A stretch of 64,000 bases of DNA from Flaveria trinervia (GCA_025506515.1 CM046453.1:30613791-30677790); one strand, 5' to 3'; shown: positions 30,601-43,640, numbered from the stretch's first letter. The notes: a model not told the origin generated them from the letters alone. Numbers and translations are program-made.

Positions 30601-31699
30601 TTCATCTTCCGATTCAACAAAGACCGGTTTTCCGATTCAACCAGCGACTCGCTTCTAACCGAACGGTTTTGTCAATACTAAACGAGTCAAGGTAGATCGA
30701 CTGCTCATCTCGCCGTATCCTAGTCGGACCGGTTGGACCGCTTGTCCGATCCAAACATGAAAACATTGCTTATTTACCAAAATAAGTGTTTTAAAACTTA
30801 TTATCAAAATGGATATTTTTTATAAACTTTTCGTTTTCTTACTGTTAGTTACATTGGATTACAAAAACTTCAATTTAGAAAGTATTCTCTAGAAAAAGTT
30901 AAGTAAATATTACTAATAATATTAAAAAAAGATGTTAGGACTGTCGATATTAAAATTAAATAACTTTAATAATTCATTTCTCTTTAACCTTTTTTAAGAA
31001 ATAAATTAGCTTTCTAAATGTTCTTTTTATAAATGATTTAAATAAAATACTTTAGAAATATATTTGATTTGATCGTGATTCTATATCAGACATTTTTAAA
31101 AAGTGTTTTGTTTTGTATTTTCAATTGGAAATATTTTCTTATGATTACTTGTTTCGATGTATTTATAAAAATTAAAAATATACATCTCAATATCTTTTAT
31201 TAGCAGTTTTAAAAACTTTGTTTTTTAGCATTCATTTTTTATAACCGTTCAGTTCATTTAACATCCTATTTGAAACCATTCGAAATTTTAGACATCATAT
31301 CTAATGTCTATGTTTCTTAACATCATTTTTATAATCAGTTACGTTACTCATAATATCATTCGCTTTTAGGAAAAGGTTTTAAAAAAGATGATTAGACATA
31401 TAAAAACTTTAAAAAATATGTAAGAAAAAACAAACAGTTTTAAAAAATATGTTTCAGAAAAGGAATTGTTTATTTAATTATCTTAGAAACCAAGTATTTT
31501 TAATAGTTTATTTATTTCTAAAAAATAAGTGAAGATCATTAAAATGAATTATAGAGCTTTGTAAAAAACTCTTTTTATAAAACCTGACAGTCCAACATTT
31601 ATTTAGTTTTATTAGATATTTTCCTTTAACTTTTTAATAAAATTAGGAGTGAGATATAAAAACACCTATTTTGTAAATATTTTTTAAAATTTTTCATAT

Positions 31700-32145
31700 G
31701 GGTAACTTTATAAAATAGTAACTAACTTTCAAAAGTGTTCCAATTAGGTAACTCAAGTTTTAAAAGTATTCAAATTAGATCACTTAGTTTTATATTTTAT
31801 ACAAACTAAAAGTCATAACATATTTTTTAGCATGTTATAATTTTGGATTCGGTTAGAAAATATTTTTTTCTATCTTTTAATGCTGATATGAAACGTTGAC
31901 GTAAATTTTAGGCATTTTTTTATTTTTTTTCATAATTAATATGTTTTTTTATTTTTTAAAATAATTTTATGTATTGAAAATTCTAACTCCCACATCTTTT
32001 CCATCATTACTTTCTTGTCATAAGAAAATTTGGTAATAACTCGATTTGATCGTTTGATGGTCCAATTTAAGAAAAATATGTATGAGTGGCTAAATTAGAA
32101 TATTTTTAAAACTTAATTACTATTTTATGACATTTTCCATTTTTC
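31700..32145. mobile_element. Probable MITE-like inverted-repeat element
   Basis: The left arm (AACTTTATAAAATAGTAACT onward, with CCAATTAGGTAACT) is mirrored on the right (the reverse complement reads TCATAAAATAGTAATTAAG, then TAATTTAGCCACT). The arms are about 50-60 bp and diverged, enclosing about 330 bp of AT-rich noncoding DNA. No target duplication was established. Confidence 0.45.
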
Positions 32146-32925
32146 ATAAACACTAAGGAAAAAATCTCCTATTTTGAGTAGTATGTAATCGTTATCAACT
32201 AATCATAACCCTCCTACTTTCCATAATGTTCTCTGAAGTTTATCTGAGCTTCATTATATTCAATAAATCGTTAATTACCACTTTTATATTTACTTTTCCT
32301 AGAAAATATAATATTCACTTGATATTTATATGTAGCACAAAATACCTTAACAATTTTGAAATTTAATATTTGGGAAGACAGATGGTATATGGTGTACTTT
32401 CCAATAGATAACTGTAGTTTTAAATCTTACAAGAACATAAAATTTTGGTGAATATTGATAAGACGATATTCACTTCAATTAAACTAACTTACTTACTACA
32501 ACGGACAATCTTTTTAAAAAATCAAGAACAAGAGAGAACTTTGGAGTGGGAATAACTTGAGTATCAGAATAATATGATTCAACTATTTTCTGAATGCATT
32601 TTATTTATAAAATAAAACTAATCGCATTTTTTATTTTCTACATCTTCTTCATCATATACAAAAATGTTCGAATAAACTCTTTAATGACCATGTAGTTTAA
32701 TAATAATAAAATTATCTTAAGCTACATATATATCTTAAACATTGTCTCAATATGCAAAAGAAAAAAATAATATACGGTAGAAAAAAATATTTTTTGTCAA
32801 TACTAATTATGTTTTAAACAATGTAATAGCTTTAAGATGTGAGAAAAATAATAAATTATATAAAACATTTAAGCCATAAAACAAAATAATTAATAAGATA
32901 AGCCCAAAAAAACAAAATAATGACT

Positions 32926-33001
32926 ATAATAATAATAATAATAGTAGTAATAATAGTAATAATAATAATAATAATAATTATAATTATAATAATTATAATA
33001 A
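32926..33001. repeat. AAT microsatellite, left part (R4 target)
   Basis: Imperfect AAT repeats, ending directly at the R4 LTR. The last five bases, AATAA, recur after R4 at 57961. Confidence 0.9.
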
Positions 33002-33799
33002 TATAGAGATTAATAAATAGGCTGATGCAACCTAAACATCTTTAGTCTTTCTTGCATGCTGCACAAGTGCATTGAAGTGGAATGCTTCGGAAGTTTCACA
33101 TATGCAACAGAAATACTCTAAGTGTGAAATCTTCCGAAGCCAAGACCAACATCTTCCGAAGCCAAAGATGAAGTCTTCCGAAGCCTCAGAGACAAAGTCT
33201 TCCGAAGCTTCAAGTTCATGAAGACAGATTTCTTCCGAAGACTTTTAGTAACATGCTTTATCTTATGTACTGTTCCATAAAGCTGGACACCTTTCCGCTG
33301 CAACTCTGCAAGTCACCAACTAACATGGTTGGTGAAAAGGTCCATGCTTTTGGTAACTGTACATTGAGGTCTTGAGTCTGTAACTTTCTACTTTATGTAC
33401 TTTATCCTTTTTGTAATAGATAAGGATGTGAGCTATGGCATGTCATAGTCACTAGTCAAAAGGCAATCTGCCTTTTGACTCTACAATTGATTTTATGTGT
33501 GTCTAGTCAATTGTATCCAGCTGGCTTTCAAACTATAGCCGGTTGTATGATGTTGTATAAGTATCTCATGTTCTTGTATCTTTTATTTATGCTTTGTAAC
33601 ACTTGTAATAGAACATAGAGAAAGCAATATACTGCATTCTTGAAAACCAAACACTTGTGCTCTTTGTGTTCTGTCTCGTATACCACTTGTGTTCTTAGTG
33701 TCATCACTTGGTTAATTCAGTTTACTATTTGATCTAAGTTTAAGTTTATCTCCTCTTTGTGTTGTTGTGTTGTAACTCATACCCTTCAACGATCCTGCA
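33002..33799 (+). repeat. R4 5' LTR
   Basis: The LTR ends GATCCTGCA. Six copies of CTTCCGAAG or CTTCGGAAG lie at about 33083-33240. Confidence 0.93.
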
Positions 33800-33801
33800 T
33801 T

Positions 33802-33813
33802 TGGTATCAGAGC
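33802..33813 (+). promoter_or_regulatory. R4 primer binding site (initiator tRNA-Met)
   Basis: TGGTATCAGAGC, two bases after the LTR. Confidence 0.92.
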
Positions 33814-33883
33814 TTTCCAGGCTCTTGATATAAGATCTCACCATCTTTAGATCCCTCACACACACAAATACTCAACTTTTCAA

Positions 33884-35806
33884 ATGGCAACCATTTCCAA
33901 AACTAATATGGAAACCGGAACCATAAACAAGCCCCCATTGATCACTCTTGATGAGTTTGACACCTAGTGTTTAAGAATGAAAGTTTTCATCAGGTCTTTT
34001 GATTCAAGAATGTGGGAGTCTATTGAGAATGGACCTTTCATACCCAGCACACCTTCTGCTACTGGTGCTAGTATGATTCCCAAAGATGTGGCTAACTACT
34101 CTGATGAAGATAGGAAGAGAGTAGAGATAGACAGAAAAGCCATGACAGCACTTCAAACTGCCCTTCCAAACTCTATATACAGAGGTTTCAAGAAGTGCAA
34201 AATAGCCAAGCAGTTGTGGGATGCACTGAAACTGATGTATGAGGGTTCTTCTGAAGCCAAGGAGAACAAGAAGGATCTCCTGAAGCTGCAGTTTGAAAAC
34301 TTCACCTTCAAAACAGGTGAAACCATGACTCAGCAGTACTTCAGGTATGTTGAGATAGTGGATACCCTAGTGGATGGAGGAGTTTCTCTTGAAAACAAAG
34401 ACATTGTAAGGAAGTTCATGTTCTCACTTCCTAGGCAGTGGACACACTACTGTATGGTGATCAAGAGAGCTGAAAATCTCAAAACTATTACTCTGACTGA
34501 GTTATATGGGATTCTCAGTGGCTACCAGATGGAGATGAACATGCAAGGTTCATCCGAAAAATCCAACAATCAAATGGGTTCAACCCTACATGTGGTTGAA
34601 AGGGACAACATAGAACCCAAACATCATCTTTTATGCTCCCCTGACAACTCACCCAAGGGTCCTTTCATCACCTTCCGAGAGACACCAAAGGAGAACTACT
34701 CTCAAGGAAGCCCATTCCAAGAGACAAGCTCTTCTCAAGCTTTTGTGTCTTCTGATGAAAGCTGTGGCAACTCTCTTTTCACTCTTGAAGACCTAGACTG
34801 TATCCATCCAGATGATCTGGAATACATAGAAATAGTCCAGCAGATGGCTCTTCTCACTCACAGAGCCAAGAAGTTCTACAAGAGGACCGGAAGGAAGTTT
34901 CCAAGCAATGCAACCAATGGAAAGTTTGGACTGGACAAAGGCAAAGTCAAGTGTTACAACTGTAACCTGATAGGCCACTTTGCTAGAGAGTGTAAGGCAC
35001 CTAGAACAAATGGTGGCCAAACACAATCCAGACCAAACTACACTAACAAAGCTCTCCACAATGAGAAGTCAAAGCAGCAAGCTACTGTTGCTGTTGAAGA
35101 AGGAGGCTTTGACTGGAGCTTTCAGGTTGAAGATGCCTCTCCAAACCTAGCACTGATGGCAGATCATGATGAAGCCAAGGTATTGGAACATCTCTGTACT
35201 CTTGAATGCATTGCTAAAGTTAACAGGTACAGGTCCTATAACTTGGAACTAAGATCTGATATTGAGTCCTTAAACATTTTAAAATCTGATTTTAGAAAGT
35301 CTGAAAATGATTATAAGCTGAAAATAGAAGACTTAGAGAAAACCATTTCAGTTCTAAAACATGAACACACAGATTTTAGGACTCAAATTAAAGATCTCAT
35401 AACCAAGTTAACTGAGTGCCAGGCTGAGCTTGTGATCAGCAAAGCCAGGGCAGAAAAGAGTGTTATTGAAGAAGAGACCTTCAAGAACATGATATCTTCA
35501 TCCCTGCACAACAAAGTGTGCTATCAAAATAGACAGGGACTGGGATCCAATGAGATAGCTCCTCCACACACAATCTTGTTAGTAAGATCTCCTAGGTGTG
35601 GAACTTGTGAAGATGAGCTTCCTCTCATAGATCCTATGAGTGAGGAGGATGAAGAAGAGATAGTGAAGAATCCCTCTACAAAGAGTGAAGAGGAGGATTC
35701 CAAGAAGGGCCATTATCCTTCTGAGGAGAAAGTGAAGACTGTGATGACCAAGTCCATGAGAAAGAACTTGATCAGAAAGAGCAAAAGAAAGGCAAGGAAG
35801 GCTTAA
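33884..35806 (+). pseudogene. R4 gag, almost intact (one early stop)
   Basis: ATG 33884 opens MATISKTNMETGTINKPPLI. A TAG at 33965-33967 falls where relatives have Trp. From 33968 the frame is open for over 600 codons: the UBN2-type domain (LWDALKLMYEGSSEAKENKK, FMFSLPRQWTHYCMVI), a linker, the CCHC knuckle CYNCNLIGHFAREC (about 34950-34993) and a coiled coil (about residues 400-510, LRSDIESLNILKSDFRKSEN). It ends in a Lys/Arg-rich tail. It forms particles and binds element RNA. Restart at the ATG at 33977 is conceivable but would lose the N-terminus. Confidence 0.88.
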
Positions 35807-36096
35807 GAGATCAAGGCTACTTTTGACTCTAAGAATAAACAAATTTTTATTTCTGCAGGGTTTAAAGTGGTAGGGACTGAAGGCATCAACCAAAACTCTA
35901 CTAAGAGTTCTGGTTCTTGCTCAACTCATCTCAGCAGCAAGAAGAAGACCGATCTGCTGTGTACCACTGCTGCATAGCCTGGTCCATCAAACTCCAAGCA
36001 TAGTTCTTAGCCCAAGAGGACTGTCTCAGCATCTGCAAAGATAAAGTGGAGAAGGGAAGTGACCAAAGATAGTCTTACTCTCAAGACAAGGCACTT

Positions 36097-37302
36097 GTGA
36101 AGAAGAAGATGAATTGTGTTATGTGTGACAGCACCACTCACATTGTAAAGGATTGTCCCTTCAATCCTAAAGGTACTTTCCATATGGCCAAAACAAAGGC
36201 TTCAAAGAGTTCTAAGAAGATTCAGGCTTCGGAAGGAAAACCAGTTTCCTTCGGAAGTTCCAAATCTTACAAGAAGGGAAGTGGAAAATTCTCTTCGGAA
36301 GAACATTTGGTCTCAGAAGAAAGGAATTCTTCTGAAGCACTGAAGTCTGCTGCAGTGTTTGTAGAATCTTCCGAAGGTTCAGTCATCAAAACTTCTGAAA
36401 CTCCAAAAGTTTCTAAAGTTTTGAAGGTCAAGTCCAAGACTCCAAAGGTGGTGTGGACGTCTAAGAAAGACCAAGTGACTGAGATTTCTCCATCAAAAAC
36501 ATCTCAAAATCCTTTTTGTACAACCATAGGATCTATTACTGTTAATTTACCTTCTGCAAGTAACCCCAAGACAAGAAAGGCTTGGGTTTCCAGATGTAAC
36601 AAATCATTCTCTCTTGTGCAGGGACAGCTGAAGACAGACAGAAATGTCTGGATCATAGACAGTGGCTGCTCCAGGCACATGACTAGTAATAGGTCACTAC
36701 TCCATAACTTTGAAAGGATTGATGGAGGACCTGTTGCCTTTGGAGGAGATGAAGGTGGTTACATTTCTGGTAGGGGCAAGGTCATAAATGGTAAGCTCAG
36801 CATAGAAAAGGTAAACTTTGTAAAGGAGCTTGGATACAATCTTCTGAGTGTATCTCAATTTTGTGATCAGAGTCATAACATGCTCTTTACTGAGCATGAG
36901 TGCATTGTTCTTAGGCCTGGTGTGGTCATTCCTCATGAGCATATCCTGCTTAGAGCCCCCAGGAAAGGAAACATGTACAAGATGGATTTGCAAGAAACCT
37001 CTCCCTCTGGAGAAGTTTCATGCTTTCTGTCTAAAGCCAATAGTGATGAGTCTTTCCTATGGCATAAAAGAATGTGCCATGTAAACTTTAAGAACATGAA
37101 TAAATTAATTAAGCATGACTTGGTAACTAGAATACCAAAGAAAGAGTTTACAAGTGATGACCACTGTGTTGCATGCCTGAAAGGGAAGCAACATAAGGTA
37201 TCTCACAAGCCTAAGGAAAAGAACTCAATCACTACTCCCTTACACTTGTTACATATGGATCTCTTTGGCCCCACCAGTGTAATGAGTTTAGGAAGGACCT
37301 GA
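36097..37302 (+). pseudogene. R4 second zinc knuckle, protease and GAG-pre-integrase
   Basis: The frame starts near the knuckle CVMCDSTTHIVKDC (36118-36160), then a Ser/Glu/Lys-rich stretch whose DNA carries the R4 palindrome CTTCGGAAG (36225-36380). The protease signature WIIDSGCSRHMTSN is at 36649-36690, and VNFVKELGYNLLSVSQFCDQ follows. The pre-integrase motif is LWHKRMCHVNFKNMNKLIKH; then come the integrase zinc pair CVACLKGKQ and HMDLFGPTS. It stops at TGA 37300-37302, where the family has Trp. Confidence 0.88.
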
Positions 37303-37866
37303 TACTGTCTAATGATCATAGATGACTTTACAAGATTCACTGGCGTTTTCTTCCTTAGAACTAAGGACGAAACTCCTAAGATTCTAAAGAATTTCATCTT
37401 AAAGATTGAGAATCAATCTGATCACAAGGTCAAGATCATAAGATGTGATCAAGGATCCGAATTTAAGAACCATATCCTTGACACATTCTGTGATGAAAAG
37501 GGTATTACAAGACAATTTAGTGCTCCCAGGACTCCTCAGCAAAATGGTGTTGCTGAGAGGAGAAACAGGACACTAATTGAAGCTGCAAGACCCATGTTGT
37601 CTGACTTTAAACTGCCCATCACCTTTTGGGCAGAGCCAGTCAACACTGCCTGCTATGTGCATAACAGAGTTTTAGTAGTTAAGACTCATGGCAAGACTCC
37701 TTATGAACTTTGGCACAAGAGAAGACCTTTCATTGGTTTTCTCAGGTCATTTGGATGTCCTTGCACCATCTTGAATACCAAAGATCAAATTGCCAAGTTT
37801 GCTGAGAAATTAGATGATGGACACTTTATTGGATACTCTTCCCAAGCTAAGGCTTATAGAGTATAA
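37303..37866 (+). pseudogene. R4 integrase catalytic core
   Basis: It is in the same frame as 36097-37302 after the TGA. IIDDFTRFTGVFFLRTKDET, IIRCDQGSEFKN (second Asp) and TPQQNGVAERRNRTLIEAAR (Glu) are intact, then FGCPCTILNTKDQIAKF. It stops at 37864-37866, where coding-like text (NLKTRIVEESANVTF) continues. It would integrate element cDNA. Confidence 0.88.
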
Positions 37867-38378
37867 AATCTCAAAACTAGAATTGTTGAGGAGTCAGCCA
37901 ATGTGACTTTCAATGAACACACACCTTGTGTTACTAGTTCTGGTCCGGATTGGTTGTTTGATCTTGATTGGTTACCAACTGTTTTAACAAATCTTGTGAG
38001 AATGTTCAGGATCTGCAAAAATTTGAATACAGATGATCCTGATCCAAGATTTGAGCTAGGAAGATCTTCAAGACACATATCTTCAGCTCCAGTTGGAACC
38101 ACTTCTGCAAATGAGGTTTCTATCAGCCCTACAATGACTAATTCAGCTAATACATCTGGTGCCTTCAAATTCCAGCTCAAAGACTCTACAACCAGATAAG
38201 AACACCTCAACTATGGAAGAGAACAATGGTGTTGGTGACAGTGACCAAGAATTCCTTGATGCCACTAACCACACTGTGGATGAGAACATCAATGATGTCA
38301 CACACTGCTTGGATCAAGTTTCACTTGAAAAGTGTGCTGATGTGGTGGGAGAGAACATCTATGCCAGATCTAAATTCT
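37867..38378 (+). pseudogene. R4 integrase-RT linker, cut by R5
   Basis: Ser/Asp/Thr-rich coding-like sequence in two frames, the usual low-complexity spacer. R5 enters at 38379, and R4 resumes at about 50902. Confidence 0.65.
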
Positions 38379-39298
38379 TGGGACCAAAAGAACCAATGAG
38401 CGGATCAGAAAAACCTTAAGTCCACAGACGTCACAACAACTACTGAAGACCACAACAGCTGAAGACAACAGCTGATTACAAAGTCTGAACACAAGTGCTG
38501 AAGACAAAGTCTGAAGACAAGTGCTGAAGACAAAGTCTAAAGACAAGTGCTAAGACAAAGTCTGAAGCCAAGTGCTGAAGACAAAGTCTGAAGACAAGTG
38601 CTGAAGACAAAGTCTGAAGACAAGTGCTGAAGACAAAGTCTGAAGACAAGTGCTGAAGACAAAGTCTGAAGACACAAGTGCTGAAGACAAAGTCTGAAGA
38701 CACAAGTACTGAAGACCAAAGTATCAGACGTTGTCACAACAGCTGAAGAGGTCTTCTTCAGTAGTTGTGACGGTTTACCTTTCAGTAGTTTTATGTTTTA
38801 TCTGTTCAGTAGTTTGACACAACAGCTGAAGAATACTTCTTCAGTACTTGCTCATCAGTAGTTTTATTTTTTCAGTAGTTTTGTAAACAACTGAAGAGCT
38901 TGTTCTTCAGTCGTTGTAGTTTCAGTAGTTTCTTATCAGTAGTTTCATATTTTGTACTTAACACTCTGATATGTTCTCAGTAGTTGTGAACATTTCAGTA
39001 GTTTGTTAAGAGTTAGTTATTTTTGTAATAGATCTGCCAGTTGTCACTTTCCCGTGATAACAGCAGCGATTGCACTCTATAAAGGAGTGTCAACCTATTG
39101 TAATAAGCAGAATGATTTGATCAGAAATATTCGATATTATAGAAACATTCCTTGTTACAGAAATATATTCTCTCGTTATAACCGTATTTGTTCTTATGCA
39201 TACGAGTATCAAATTCTTGCTACAATTTGTCTAATTCTTGTTCTTATTCCGCTGCGTTACGCTCTAATACATCAAACTTGTGATCACTGATCCTGACA
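38379..39298 (+). repeat. R5 5' LTR
   Basis: It ends TCACTGATCCTGACA. About 38466-38712 is a tandem array of 13-bp units, alternating AAGTGCTGAAGAC and AAAGTCTGAAGAC. The following 300 bp carry CTTCAGTAGTT and AACWRCTGAAG motifs. Confidence 0.93.
38466..38712. repeat. R5 LTR tandem array, 13/26-bp unit
   Basis: About nine 26-bp units, each made of two 13-bp halves, AAGTGCTGAAGAC and AAAGTCTGAAGAC, with occasional substitutions. The same array is in the 3' LTR at about 50097-50310. Confidence 0.9.
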
Positions 39299-39300
39299 AA

Positions 39301-39312
39301 TGGTATCAGAGC
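39301..39312 (+). promoter_or_regulatory. R5 primer binding site (initiator tRNA-Met)
   Basis: TGGTATCAGAGC, two bases after the LTR. Confidence 0.92.
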
Positions 39313-39528
39313 AGGTTAATCATTGATAGATCTAATAATTGATCATTGAAACTGCTATTCAAGATCCAAGTTTGATTGAATTAGCATTTTTGCAAGAAAC
39401 GGTTATAGAGATTGAATTTTCTGTGTTTCTGGTCATTCATCCTGAGATTTTCTCTTGGTTTTCATTGAGTCTGTTGTGGTCTATGTAAAACGTTTAAAAG
39501 CTTGAATTAAATTGTATTTGGACTGAAA

Positions 39529-41902
39529 ATGACTACTCCTTCCAATGATCCTCATAATGTTGGTTCCTCAACCAAGCCTCCAATGCTGGTTAGGAATGAG
39601 TATAACATATGACAACGACGAATGCTCCATCACCTGTCTGTTAACAGCGCAGGTTGTTGGACATCAGTGGTACATGGTCCACACAAGCCTATGGTGAATA
39701 ACCCGGAAACCAATCAAAGGTTCCGAAGAGGAAGGAGCAATACTTAGTGATGATAAGAAATTGTTTGAGATTGATGCAAAAGCCCATGGAATTCTGGCCA
39801 TGGCACTGCCTAATGAAATCTATTCTAGGCTAATGCATCATGAAACTGCCCATGTCCTCTGGAATGCCTTGAAAGAGCAATTTGGAGGAACAGATGAGGT
39901 CTTGGAAAATAATAGAGAAATCCTTGCCCAACAATACGAGACATTCTCTCATAGAAAGGGTGAGACACTGACTCAACAGTTTGAGCGTTCTTGTTTGATC
40001 TCTGAATTAAAAATGCTCAAACTTGAGTACACCTATATCCAGATGAATAACAGATTTCTCAGATCACTACCTGAGAGATGGGACACATATACTATTGTCC
40101 TACGCTCTAGTGCAAATTTGGACAAACTATCTCTCACCCAACTCCATGGGAAATTGCTCACATTTGAGAGAAAGATAGAACAGAAACGAAAACTGTCTTC
40201 ATCTGGAAAGCTCACTGAAGACTTTGTACCAGGCAACACTGCCTTGGTTGGTCATGAGTTAGAATATGCTTCATCTGAATGCCAGTATGATGAGCATATT
40301 GATTTCTCCTCAAACACTTCTGATTCTGCGTTTGTGAGTGTTGATAGTCAGTTTACTGGGTGTAATAATGACAATCTATGCTTCATCATGGATGATCTCA
40401 AGGGGATTGCTGATGATGACTTAGAAGAGATGGATATTTTGAGCCAAATGGCCTTGATAAATATCATATCTCAGAAGTTCTACAAAAGAACTGGAAGAAA
40501 GTTCCCAGGACTCTCTGGCAAAACCAAAGTTGGTTTTGACAAGAGTAAGTTGAAGTGTCACAAATGCCACAGGCTTGGACACTTTGCTGGAGAGTGCAGA
40601 TCATCTGGATCTAATTCCTCTGCACCTTTTGTGACTTTCCCTGGCAATAGTCAACAACACAGAGGGCAACATCCTGGCAATTCTAGTCATCATTCTCAAC
40701 CACAATCTCCTGCATATTTTGTTCCTCAGGGTCAAATGCCATATCCTTACCCCTGTTATTACATGCCACAGTCAAATCAAGTTCAAGTTCCTATAGTACC
40801 ACAACCTCATGCACTACCAGAACCTCAACCATCTCAATCTCATCAACCTCCTCAACCTCAACAACATAGCTTCTTCACCCCTGGAGTTGTTGACTGGAGC
40901 AGTTTACCGGATGACATGTCTGGTCATGAACAACTGTTCACAGGTGCTGGTCAACATAGTGGTGGCAGTCCTTTTGAGAATCTGGCTCTCATGGCCATGG
41001 AGTCTACTGAGGGTTCCTGCTCAAATGCATCATCTTCACAGGTAACTCAGGTATCTTCAGAGGCTAAAGCCAAGTTATGTTCTGAATCATGCATTGCTGC
41101 CTTTGTCTCTATTAGAGAGGCAAATGTAGCATTAATAAATCAAAAACTTGATTTTGAGAAAACCATTTCCAAAAGAAAAGCTGAGTTTGAGTCTGCTCTT
41201 AATAGTAAAAATGATGAGATTTATAAGCTTAAATGCCAATTAAATTATGAAAAGGCCAAGCTAGAGGTTATTCTGGAAGACCAGAGAAGTCTCAAAGAAA
41301 CCCTTGCAGTCACCCAGGTAGAGTGTGATCGATGGGAACAATCATGCAAAGGTTTTGAAATGCTTCTTAGTAAGCAATCTGCTTCCAATGTGAAGTTTGG
41401 TATTGGTTATAATCACACTGCTCCTCCTACAGATTTTGCTTCAAGAGCAGAAGTGAAATCTGATGGAGAAAGCAATAACCAATCCACCTCATCATGTGAT
41501 TCACTTTTTGATAGAGCATCATCAAAAGTTGAAGTCAGCACTAAGCCCTCTCAGAACCCGTCAGCTGATGTTGATGGTTCCACTGCTGAAAGGATGAGAG
41601 CAAAAGATTTAACACCTGAAGTTCAAACTCCAACTACTGTCAGCACTGAAGAGAAGAAAACTGTCAGTAGAAAGAGTTTGAAGACTACTAAAGAGGAAGT
41701 CAAGAAAGCAAATAATGCTTCCAAAGTACTGAAGAGCAAGTCTTTAGTAGTTTCATTCTCTTTAGTTGATGATCAACATAAGATGAAGAAGAAACCATGT
41801 GAAGTATGTGTTTTGTTCAATCATCTTACAGATGATTGTTGGTACAAAAGGGGATCCAAACTCAAACATAAAAGGAAAGTAAAGAGAAAATGGTTAAAAT
41901 GA
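39529..41902 (+). pseudogene. R5 gag with two CCHC knuckles
   Basis: ATG 39529 (MTTPSNDPHN) meets a TGA at 39610-39612, where the family has Trp. After a frame change the text is open from 39761 to 41902 (713 codons): LWNALKEQFGGTDEVLENNR, FLRSLPERWDTYTIVL, knuckle CHKCHRLGHFAGEC (about 40556-40600), a Pro/Gln/His-rich part (about residues 290-370), a coiled coil (about 460-560, ISKRKAEFESALNSKNDEIY onward), and a second knuckle, CEVCVLFNHLTDDC (about 41796-41840). It has the same plan as R1 gag. The function is particle assembly and RNA binding. Confidence 0.87.
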
Positions 41903-42323
41903 AAACTGAGTTTGAAGCCATATTTGTCCCAGCAACATCAAATCCTGTAACCCTTAAGTCCAAAAAGAAATCCAAAAAGGAAGGGTTAAACAGGTAACAG
42001 CTGAGATTGCTCAAAAGAAGAAGGTGCAACATAGGAACTTATCAAACTCCAATGCCAATGTGTCTGAAGAGCTGAAAGCCTTATCACAAAATCAACACAG
42101 CTGGTTATGATGGTTCAACATCTATTGGGAAGAGTTAACCAATTAGATGTTCCTATGTTGAAACCATAGAAAAGGAGGTCCAAGCCAAAGGATTCCTTTT
42201 CTTCACCAGTTTCTTCCTCTCAGGCTGTTGTTTCCAACAAACATGTTAGTTTACCATCTGTTGATGAGAACAAGCCAAAACCAAAAAGTTTTGGGTCTCA
42301 AAATCTAACTAATTTGTTGTATT
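41903..42323 (+). pseudogene. R5 gag-protease junction, degraded
   Basis: Lys-rich coding-like fragments in several frames (KKMKKK-type text) leading to the protease. Stops are frequent, and no intact frame exceeds a few dozen codons. Confidence 0.5.
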
Positions 42324-43004
42324 TTGCAGGGTTCTTCAACATACCTCAGAGGCATCTGGTATGTAGACAGTGGAGGATCCATGCATATGACAGGAAACAG
42401 ATCACTTCTTAATGACTACTCTCAAGGAAGGAAGGGGTTTGTGTCATTTGGCAATGATGCAAAGGGTTACATCATCGGCAAAGGCTTTGTTTCCAATGGG
42501 GAAATAAAGTTTGATGATGTTAACCATGTGGAAAATCTCAAGTACAACCTCTTGAGTGTCATTCAAATGTGTGAAAAAGGCCATGTTGCTCTTTTCACCA
42601 GTCAGAACTGTCGGATTCTGTCATCCAAAGTTCTAAGTTTGATTGATAAGGTGTTGGATGAACACACTCTCCTAAAGGCCAACAGGACAGGAAGAGTGTA
42701 TGCCTTAGATCTTTCCAAGAAAATAGATCTCAAAGGCCATCCTTGCCTATTTTCCAAGGCTTCCCCTCAAGAATCTATTCTATGGCATAGAAGGCTGGGT
42801 CATGTTAATCTCAAAAACATAAATCAGCTGATAAACCATGGTTTAGTAAGGGGACTGCCTATGAAGGAGTTCAAGTGTGAAGATAACTGCACTGCTTGTT
42901 TAAAAGGAAAACAGCACAAAGCTTCATTTCCCTCCATAGAAGAACCTAAGTCCACTGCCTGCTTACAGCTTCTTCACATGGATCTCTTTGGTCCTGTGAA
43001 GTGA
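42324..43004 (+). pseudogene. R5 protease and GAG-pre-integrase
   Basis: The protease signature is WYVDSGGSMHMTGNRSLL, with DSG intact although the next residues (GGS) are unusual compared with GAS/GCS in R1 and R4. VENLKYNLLSVIQMCEKGH follows, then the pre-integrase motif LWHRRLGHVNLKNINQLINH, the integrase zinc pair CTACLKGKQ and HMDLFGPVK. It stops at 43002-43004. Confidence 0.87.
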
Positions 43005-43008
43005 TAGT

Positions 43009-43640
43009 ATGGCTAAGAAGAAATACTGTCTGGTAATTGTGGATGATTACTCCAGATTTGTATGGACTTTCTTCTTGCATTCAAAGGATGAGGTTGCGCA
43101 GTCCATTATGAACTTTGTGTTACATGTTGAGAAGCAGTATTCCCTACCAGTAAGTGTGTGAGGAGTGACAATGGTACTGAATTCAGAAACCACACACTTG
43201 ATGAGTTTTACTTATCAAAGGGAATCAAGAGGCAGTATAGCATCCCAAGAACTCCTGAGCAAAATGGAGTAGTGGAGAGAGAACAGGACCCTTATTGAAG
43301 CTGCAAGGTCCATGTTGGCTGATTCTGGACTGCCAATGACTTTTTGGGCTGAAGCTGTCAATACAGCTTGCTATGTACAGAATAGAGTTCTAGTAAATCA
43401 GAGGTTGATGAAGACTCCATATGAAGTTCTTCATCATTGGCATAATTTCATTCTTCAAAGCATTTGGGTGTCCTTGTTTCATTCAACACACGGGATCAAC
43501 TCCAAAAATTTGATCCTAAGGTGGATGTAGGGTACTTTGTTAGTTATTCATCAACTTGCAAAGCATACAGAGTCTTCAACTGTAGAAAAAAGATGGTTGA
43601 AGAGACTCTACATGTTAAGTTTAATGAATCTCCAAAGGAC
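43009..43640 (+). pseudogene. R5 integrase, multiply frameshifted
   Basis: Readable in pieces: KKYCLVIVDDYSRFVWTFFL (first Asp), RSDNGTEFRNHTLDEF (second Asp), TPEQNGVVER (Glu), MLADSGLPMTFWAEAVNTAC and VGYFVSYSSTCKAYRVFN. At least four one-base indels separate them. Confidence 0.83.

Larger units (their letters stand above)
29831..32925. other. AT-rich intergenic region
   Basis: No gene is seen on either strand. The recognisable items are the 20-bp minisatellite at 30481-30600 and the inverted-repeat element near 31700-32145, listed separately. The rest is long A and T runs. Confidence 0.6.

Noticed and set aside
30100..30760. DNA transposon with inverted ends around the minisatellite
   Set aside because: Short GGATCGGA-type similarity between the sides is too weak to define ends.
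38476..38737. Minus-strand open frames with SSDFVFSTCLQTL repeats, also at 49987-50336
   Set aside because: They are antisense translations of the 13-bp LTR array of R5 and change with the repeat; no independent support for a protein.
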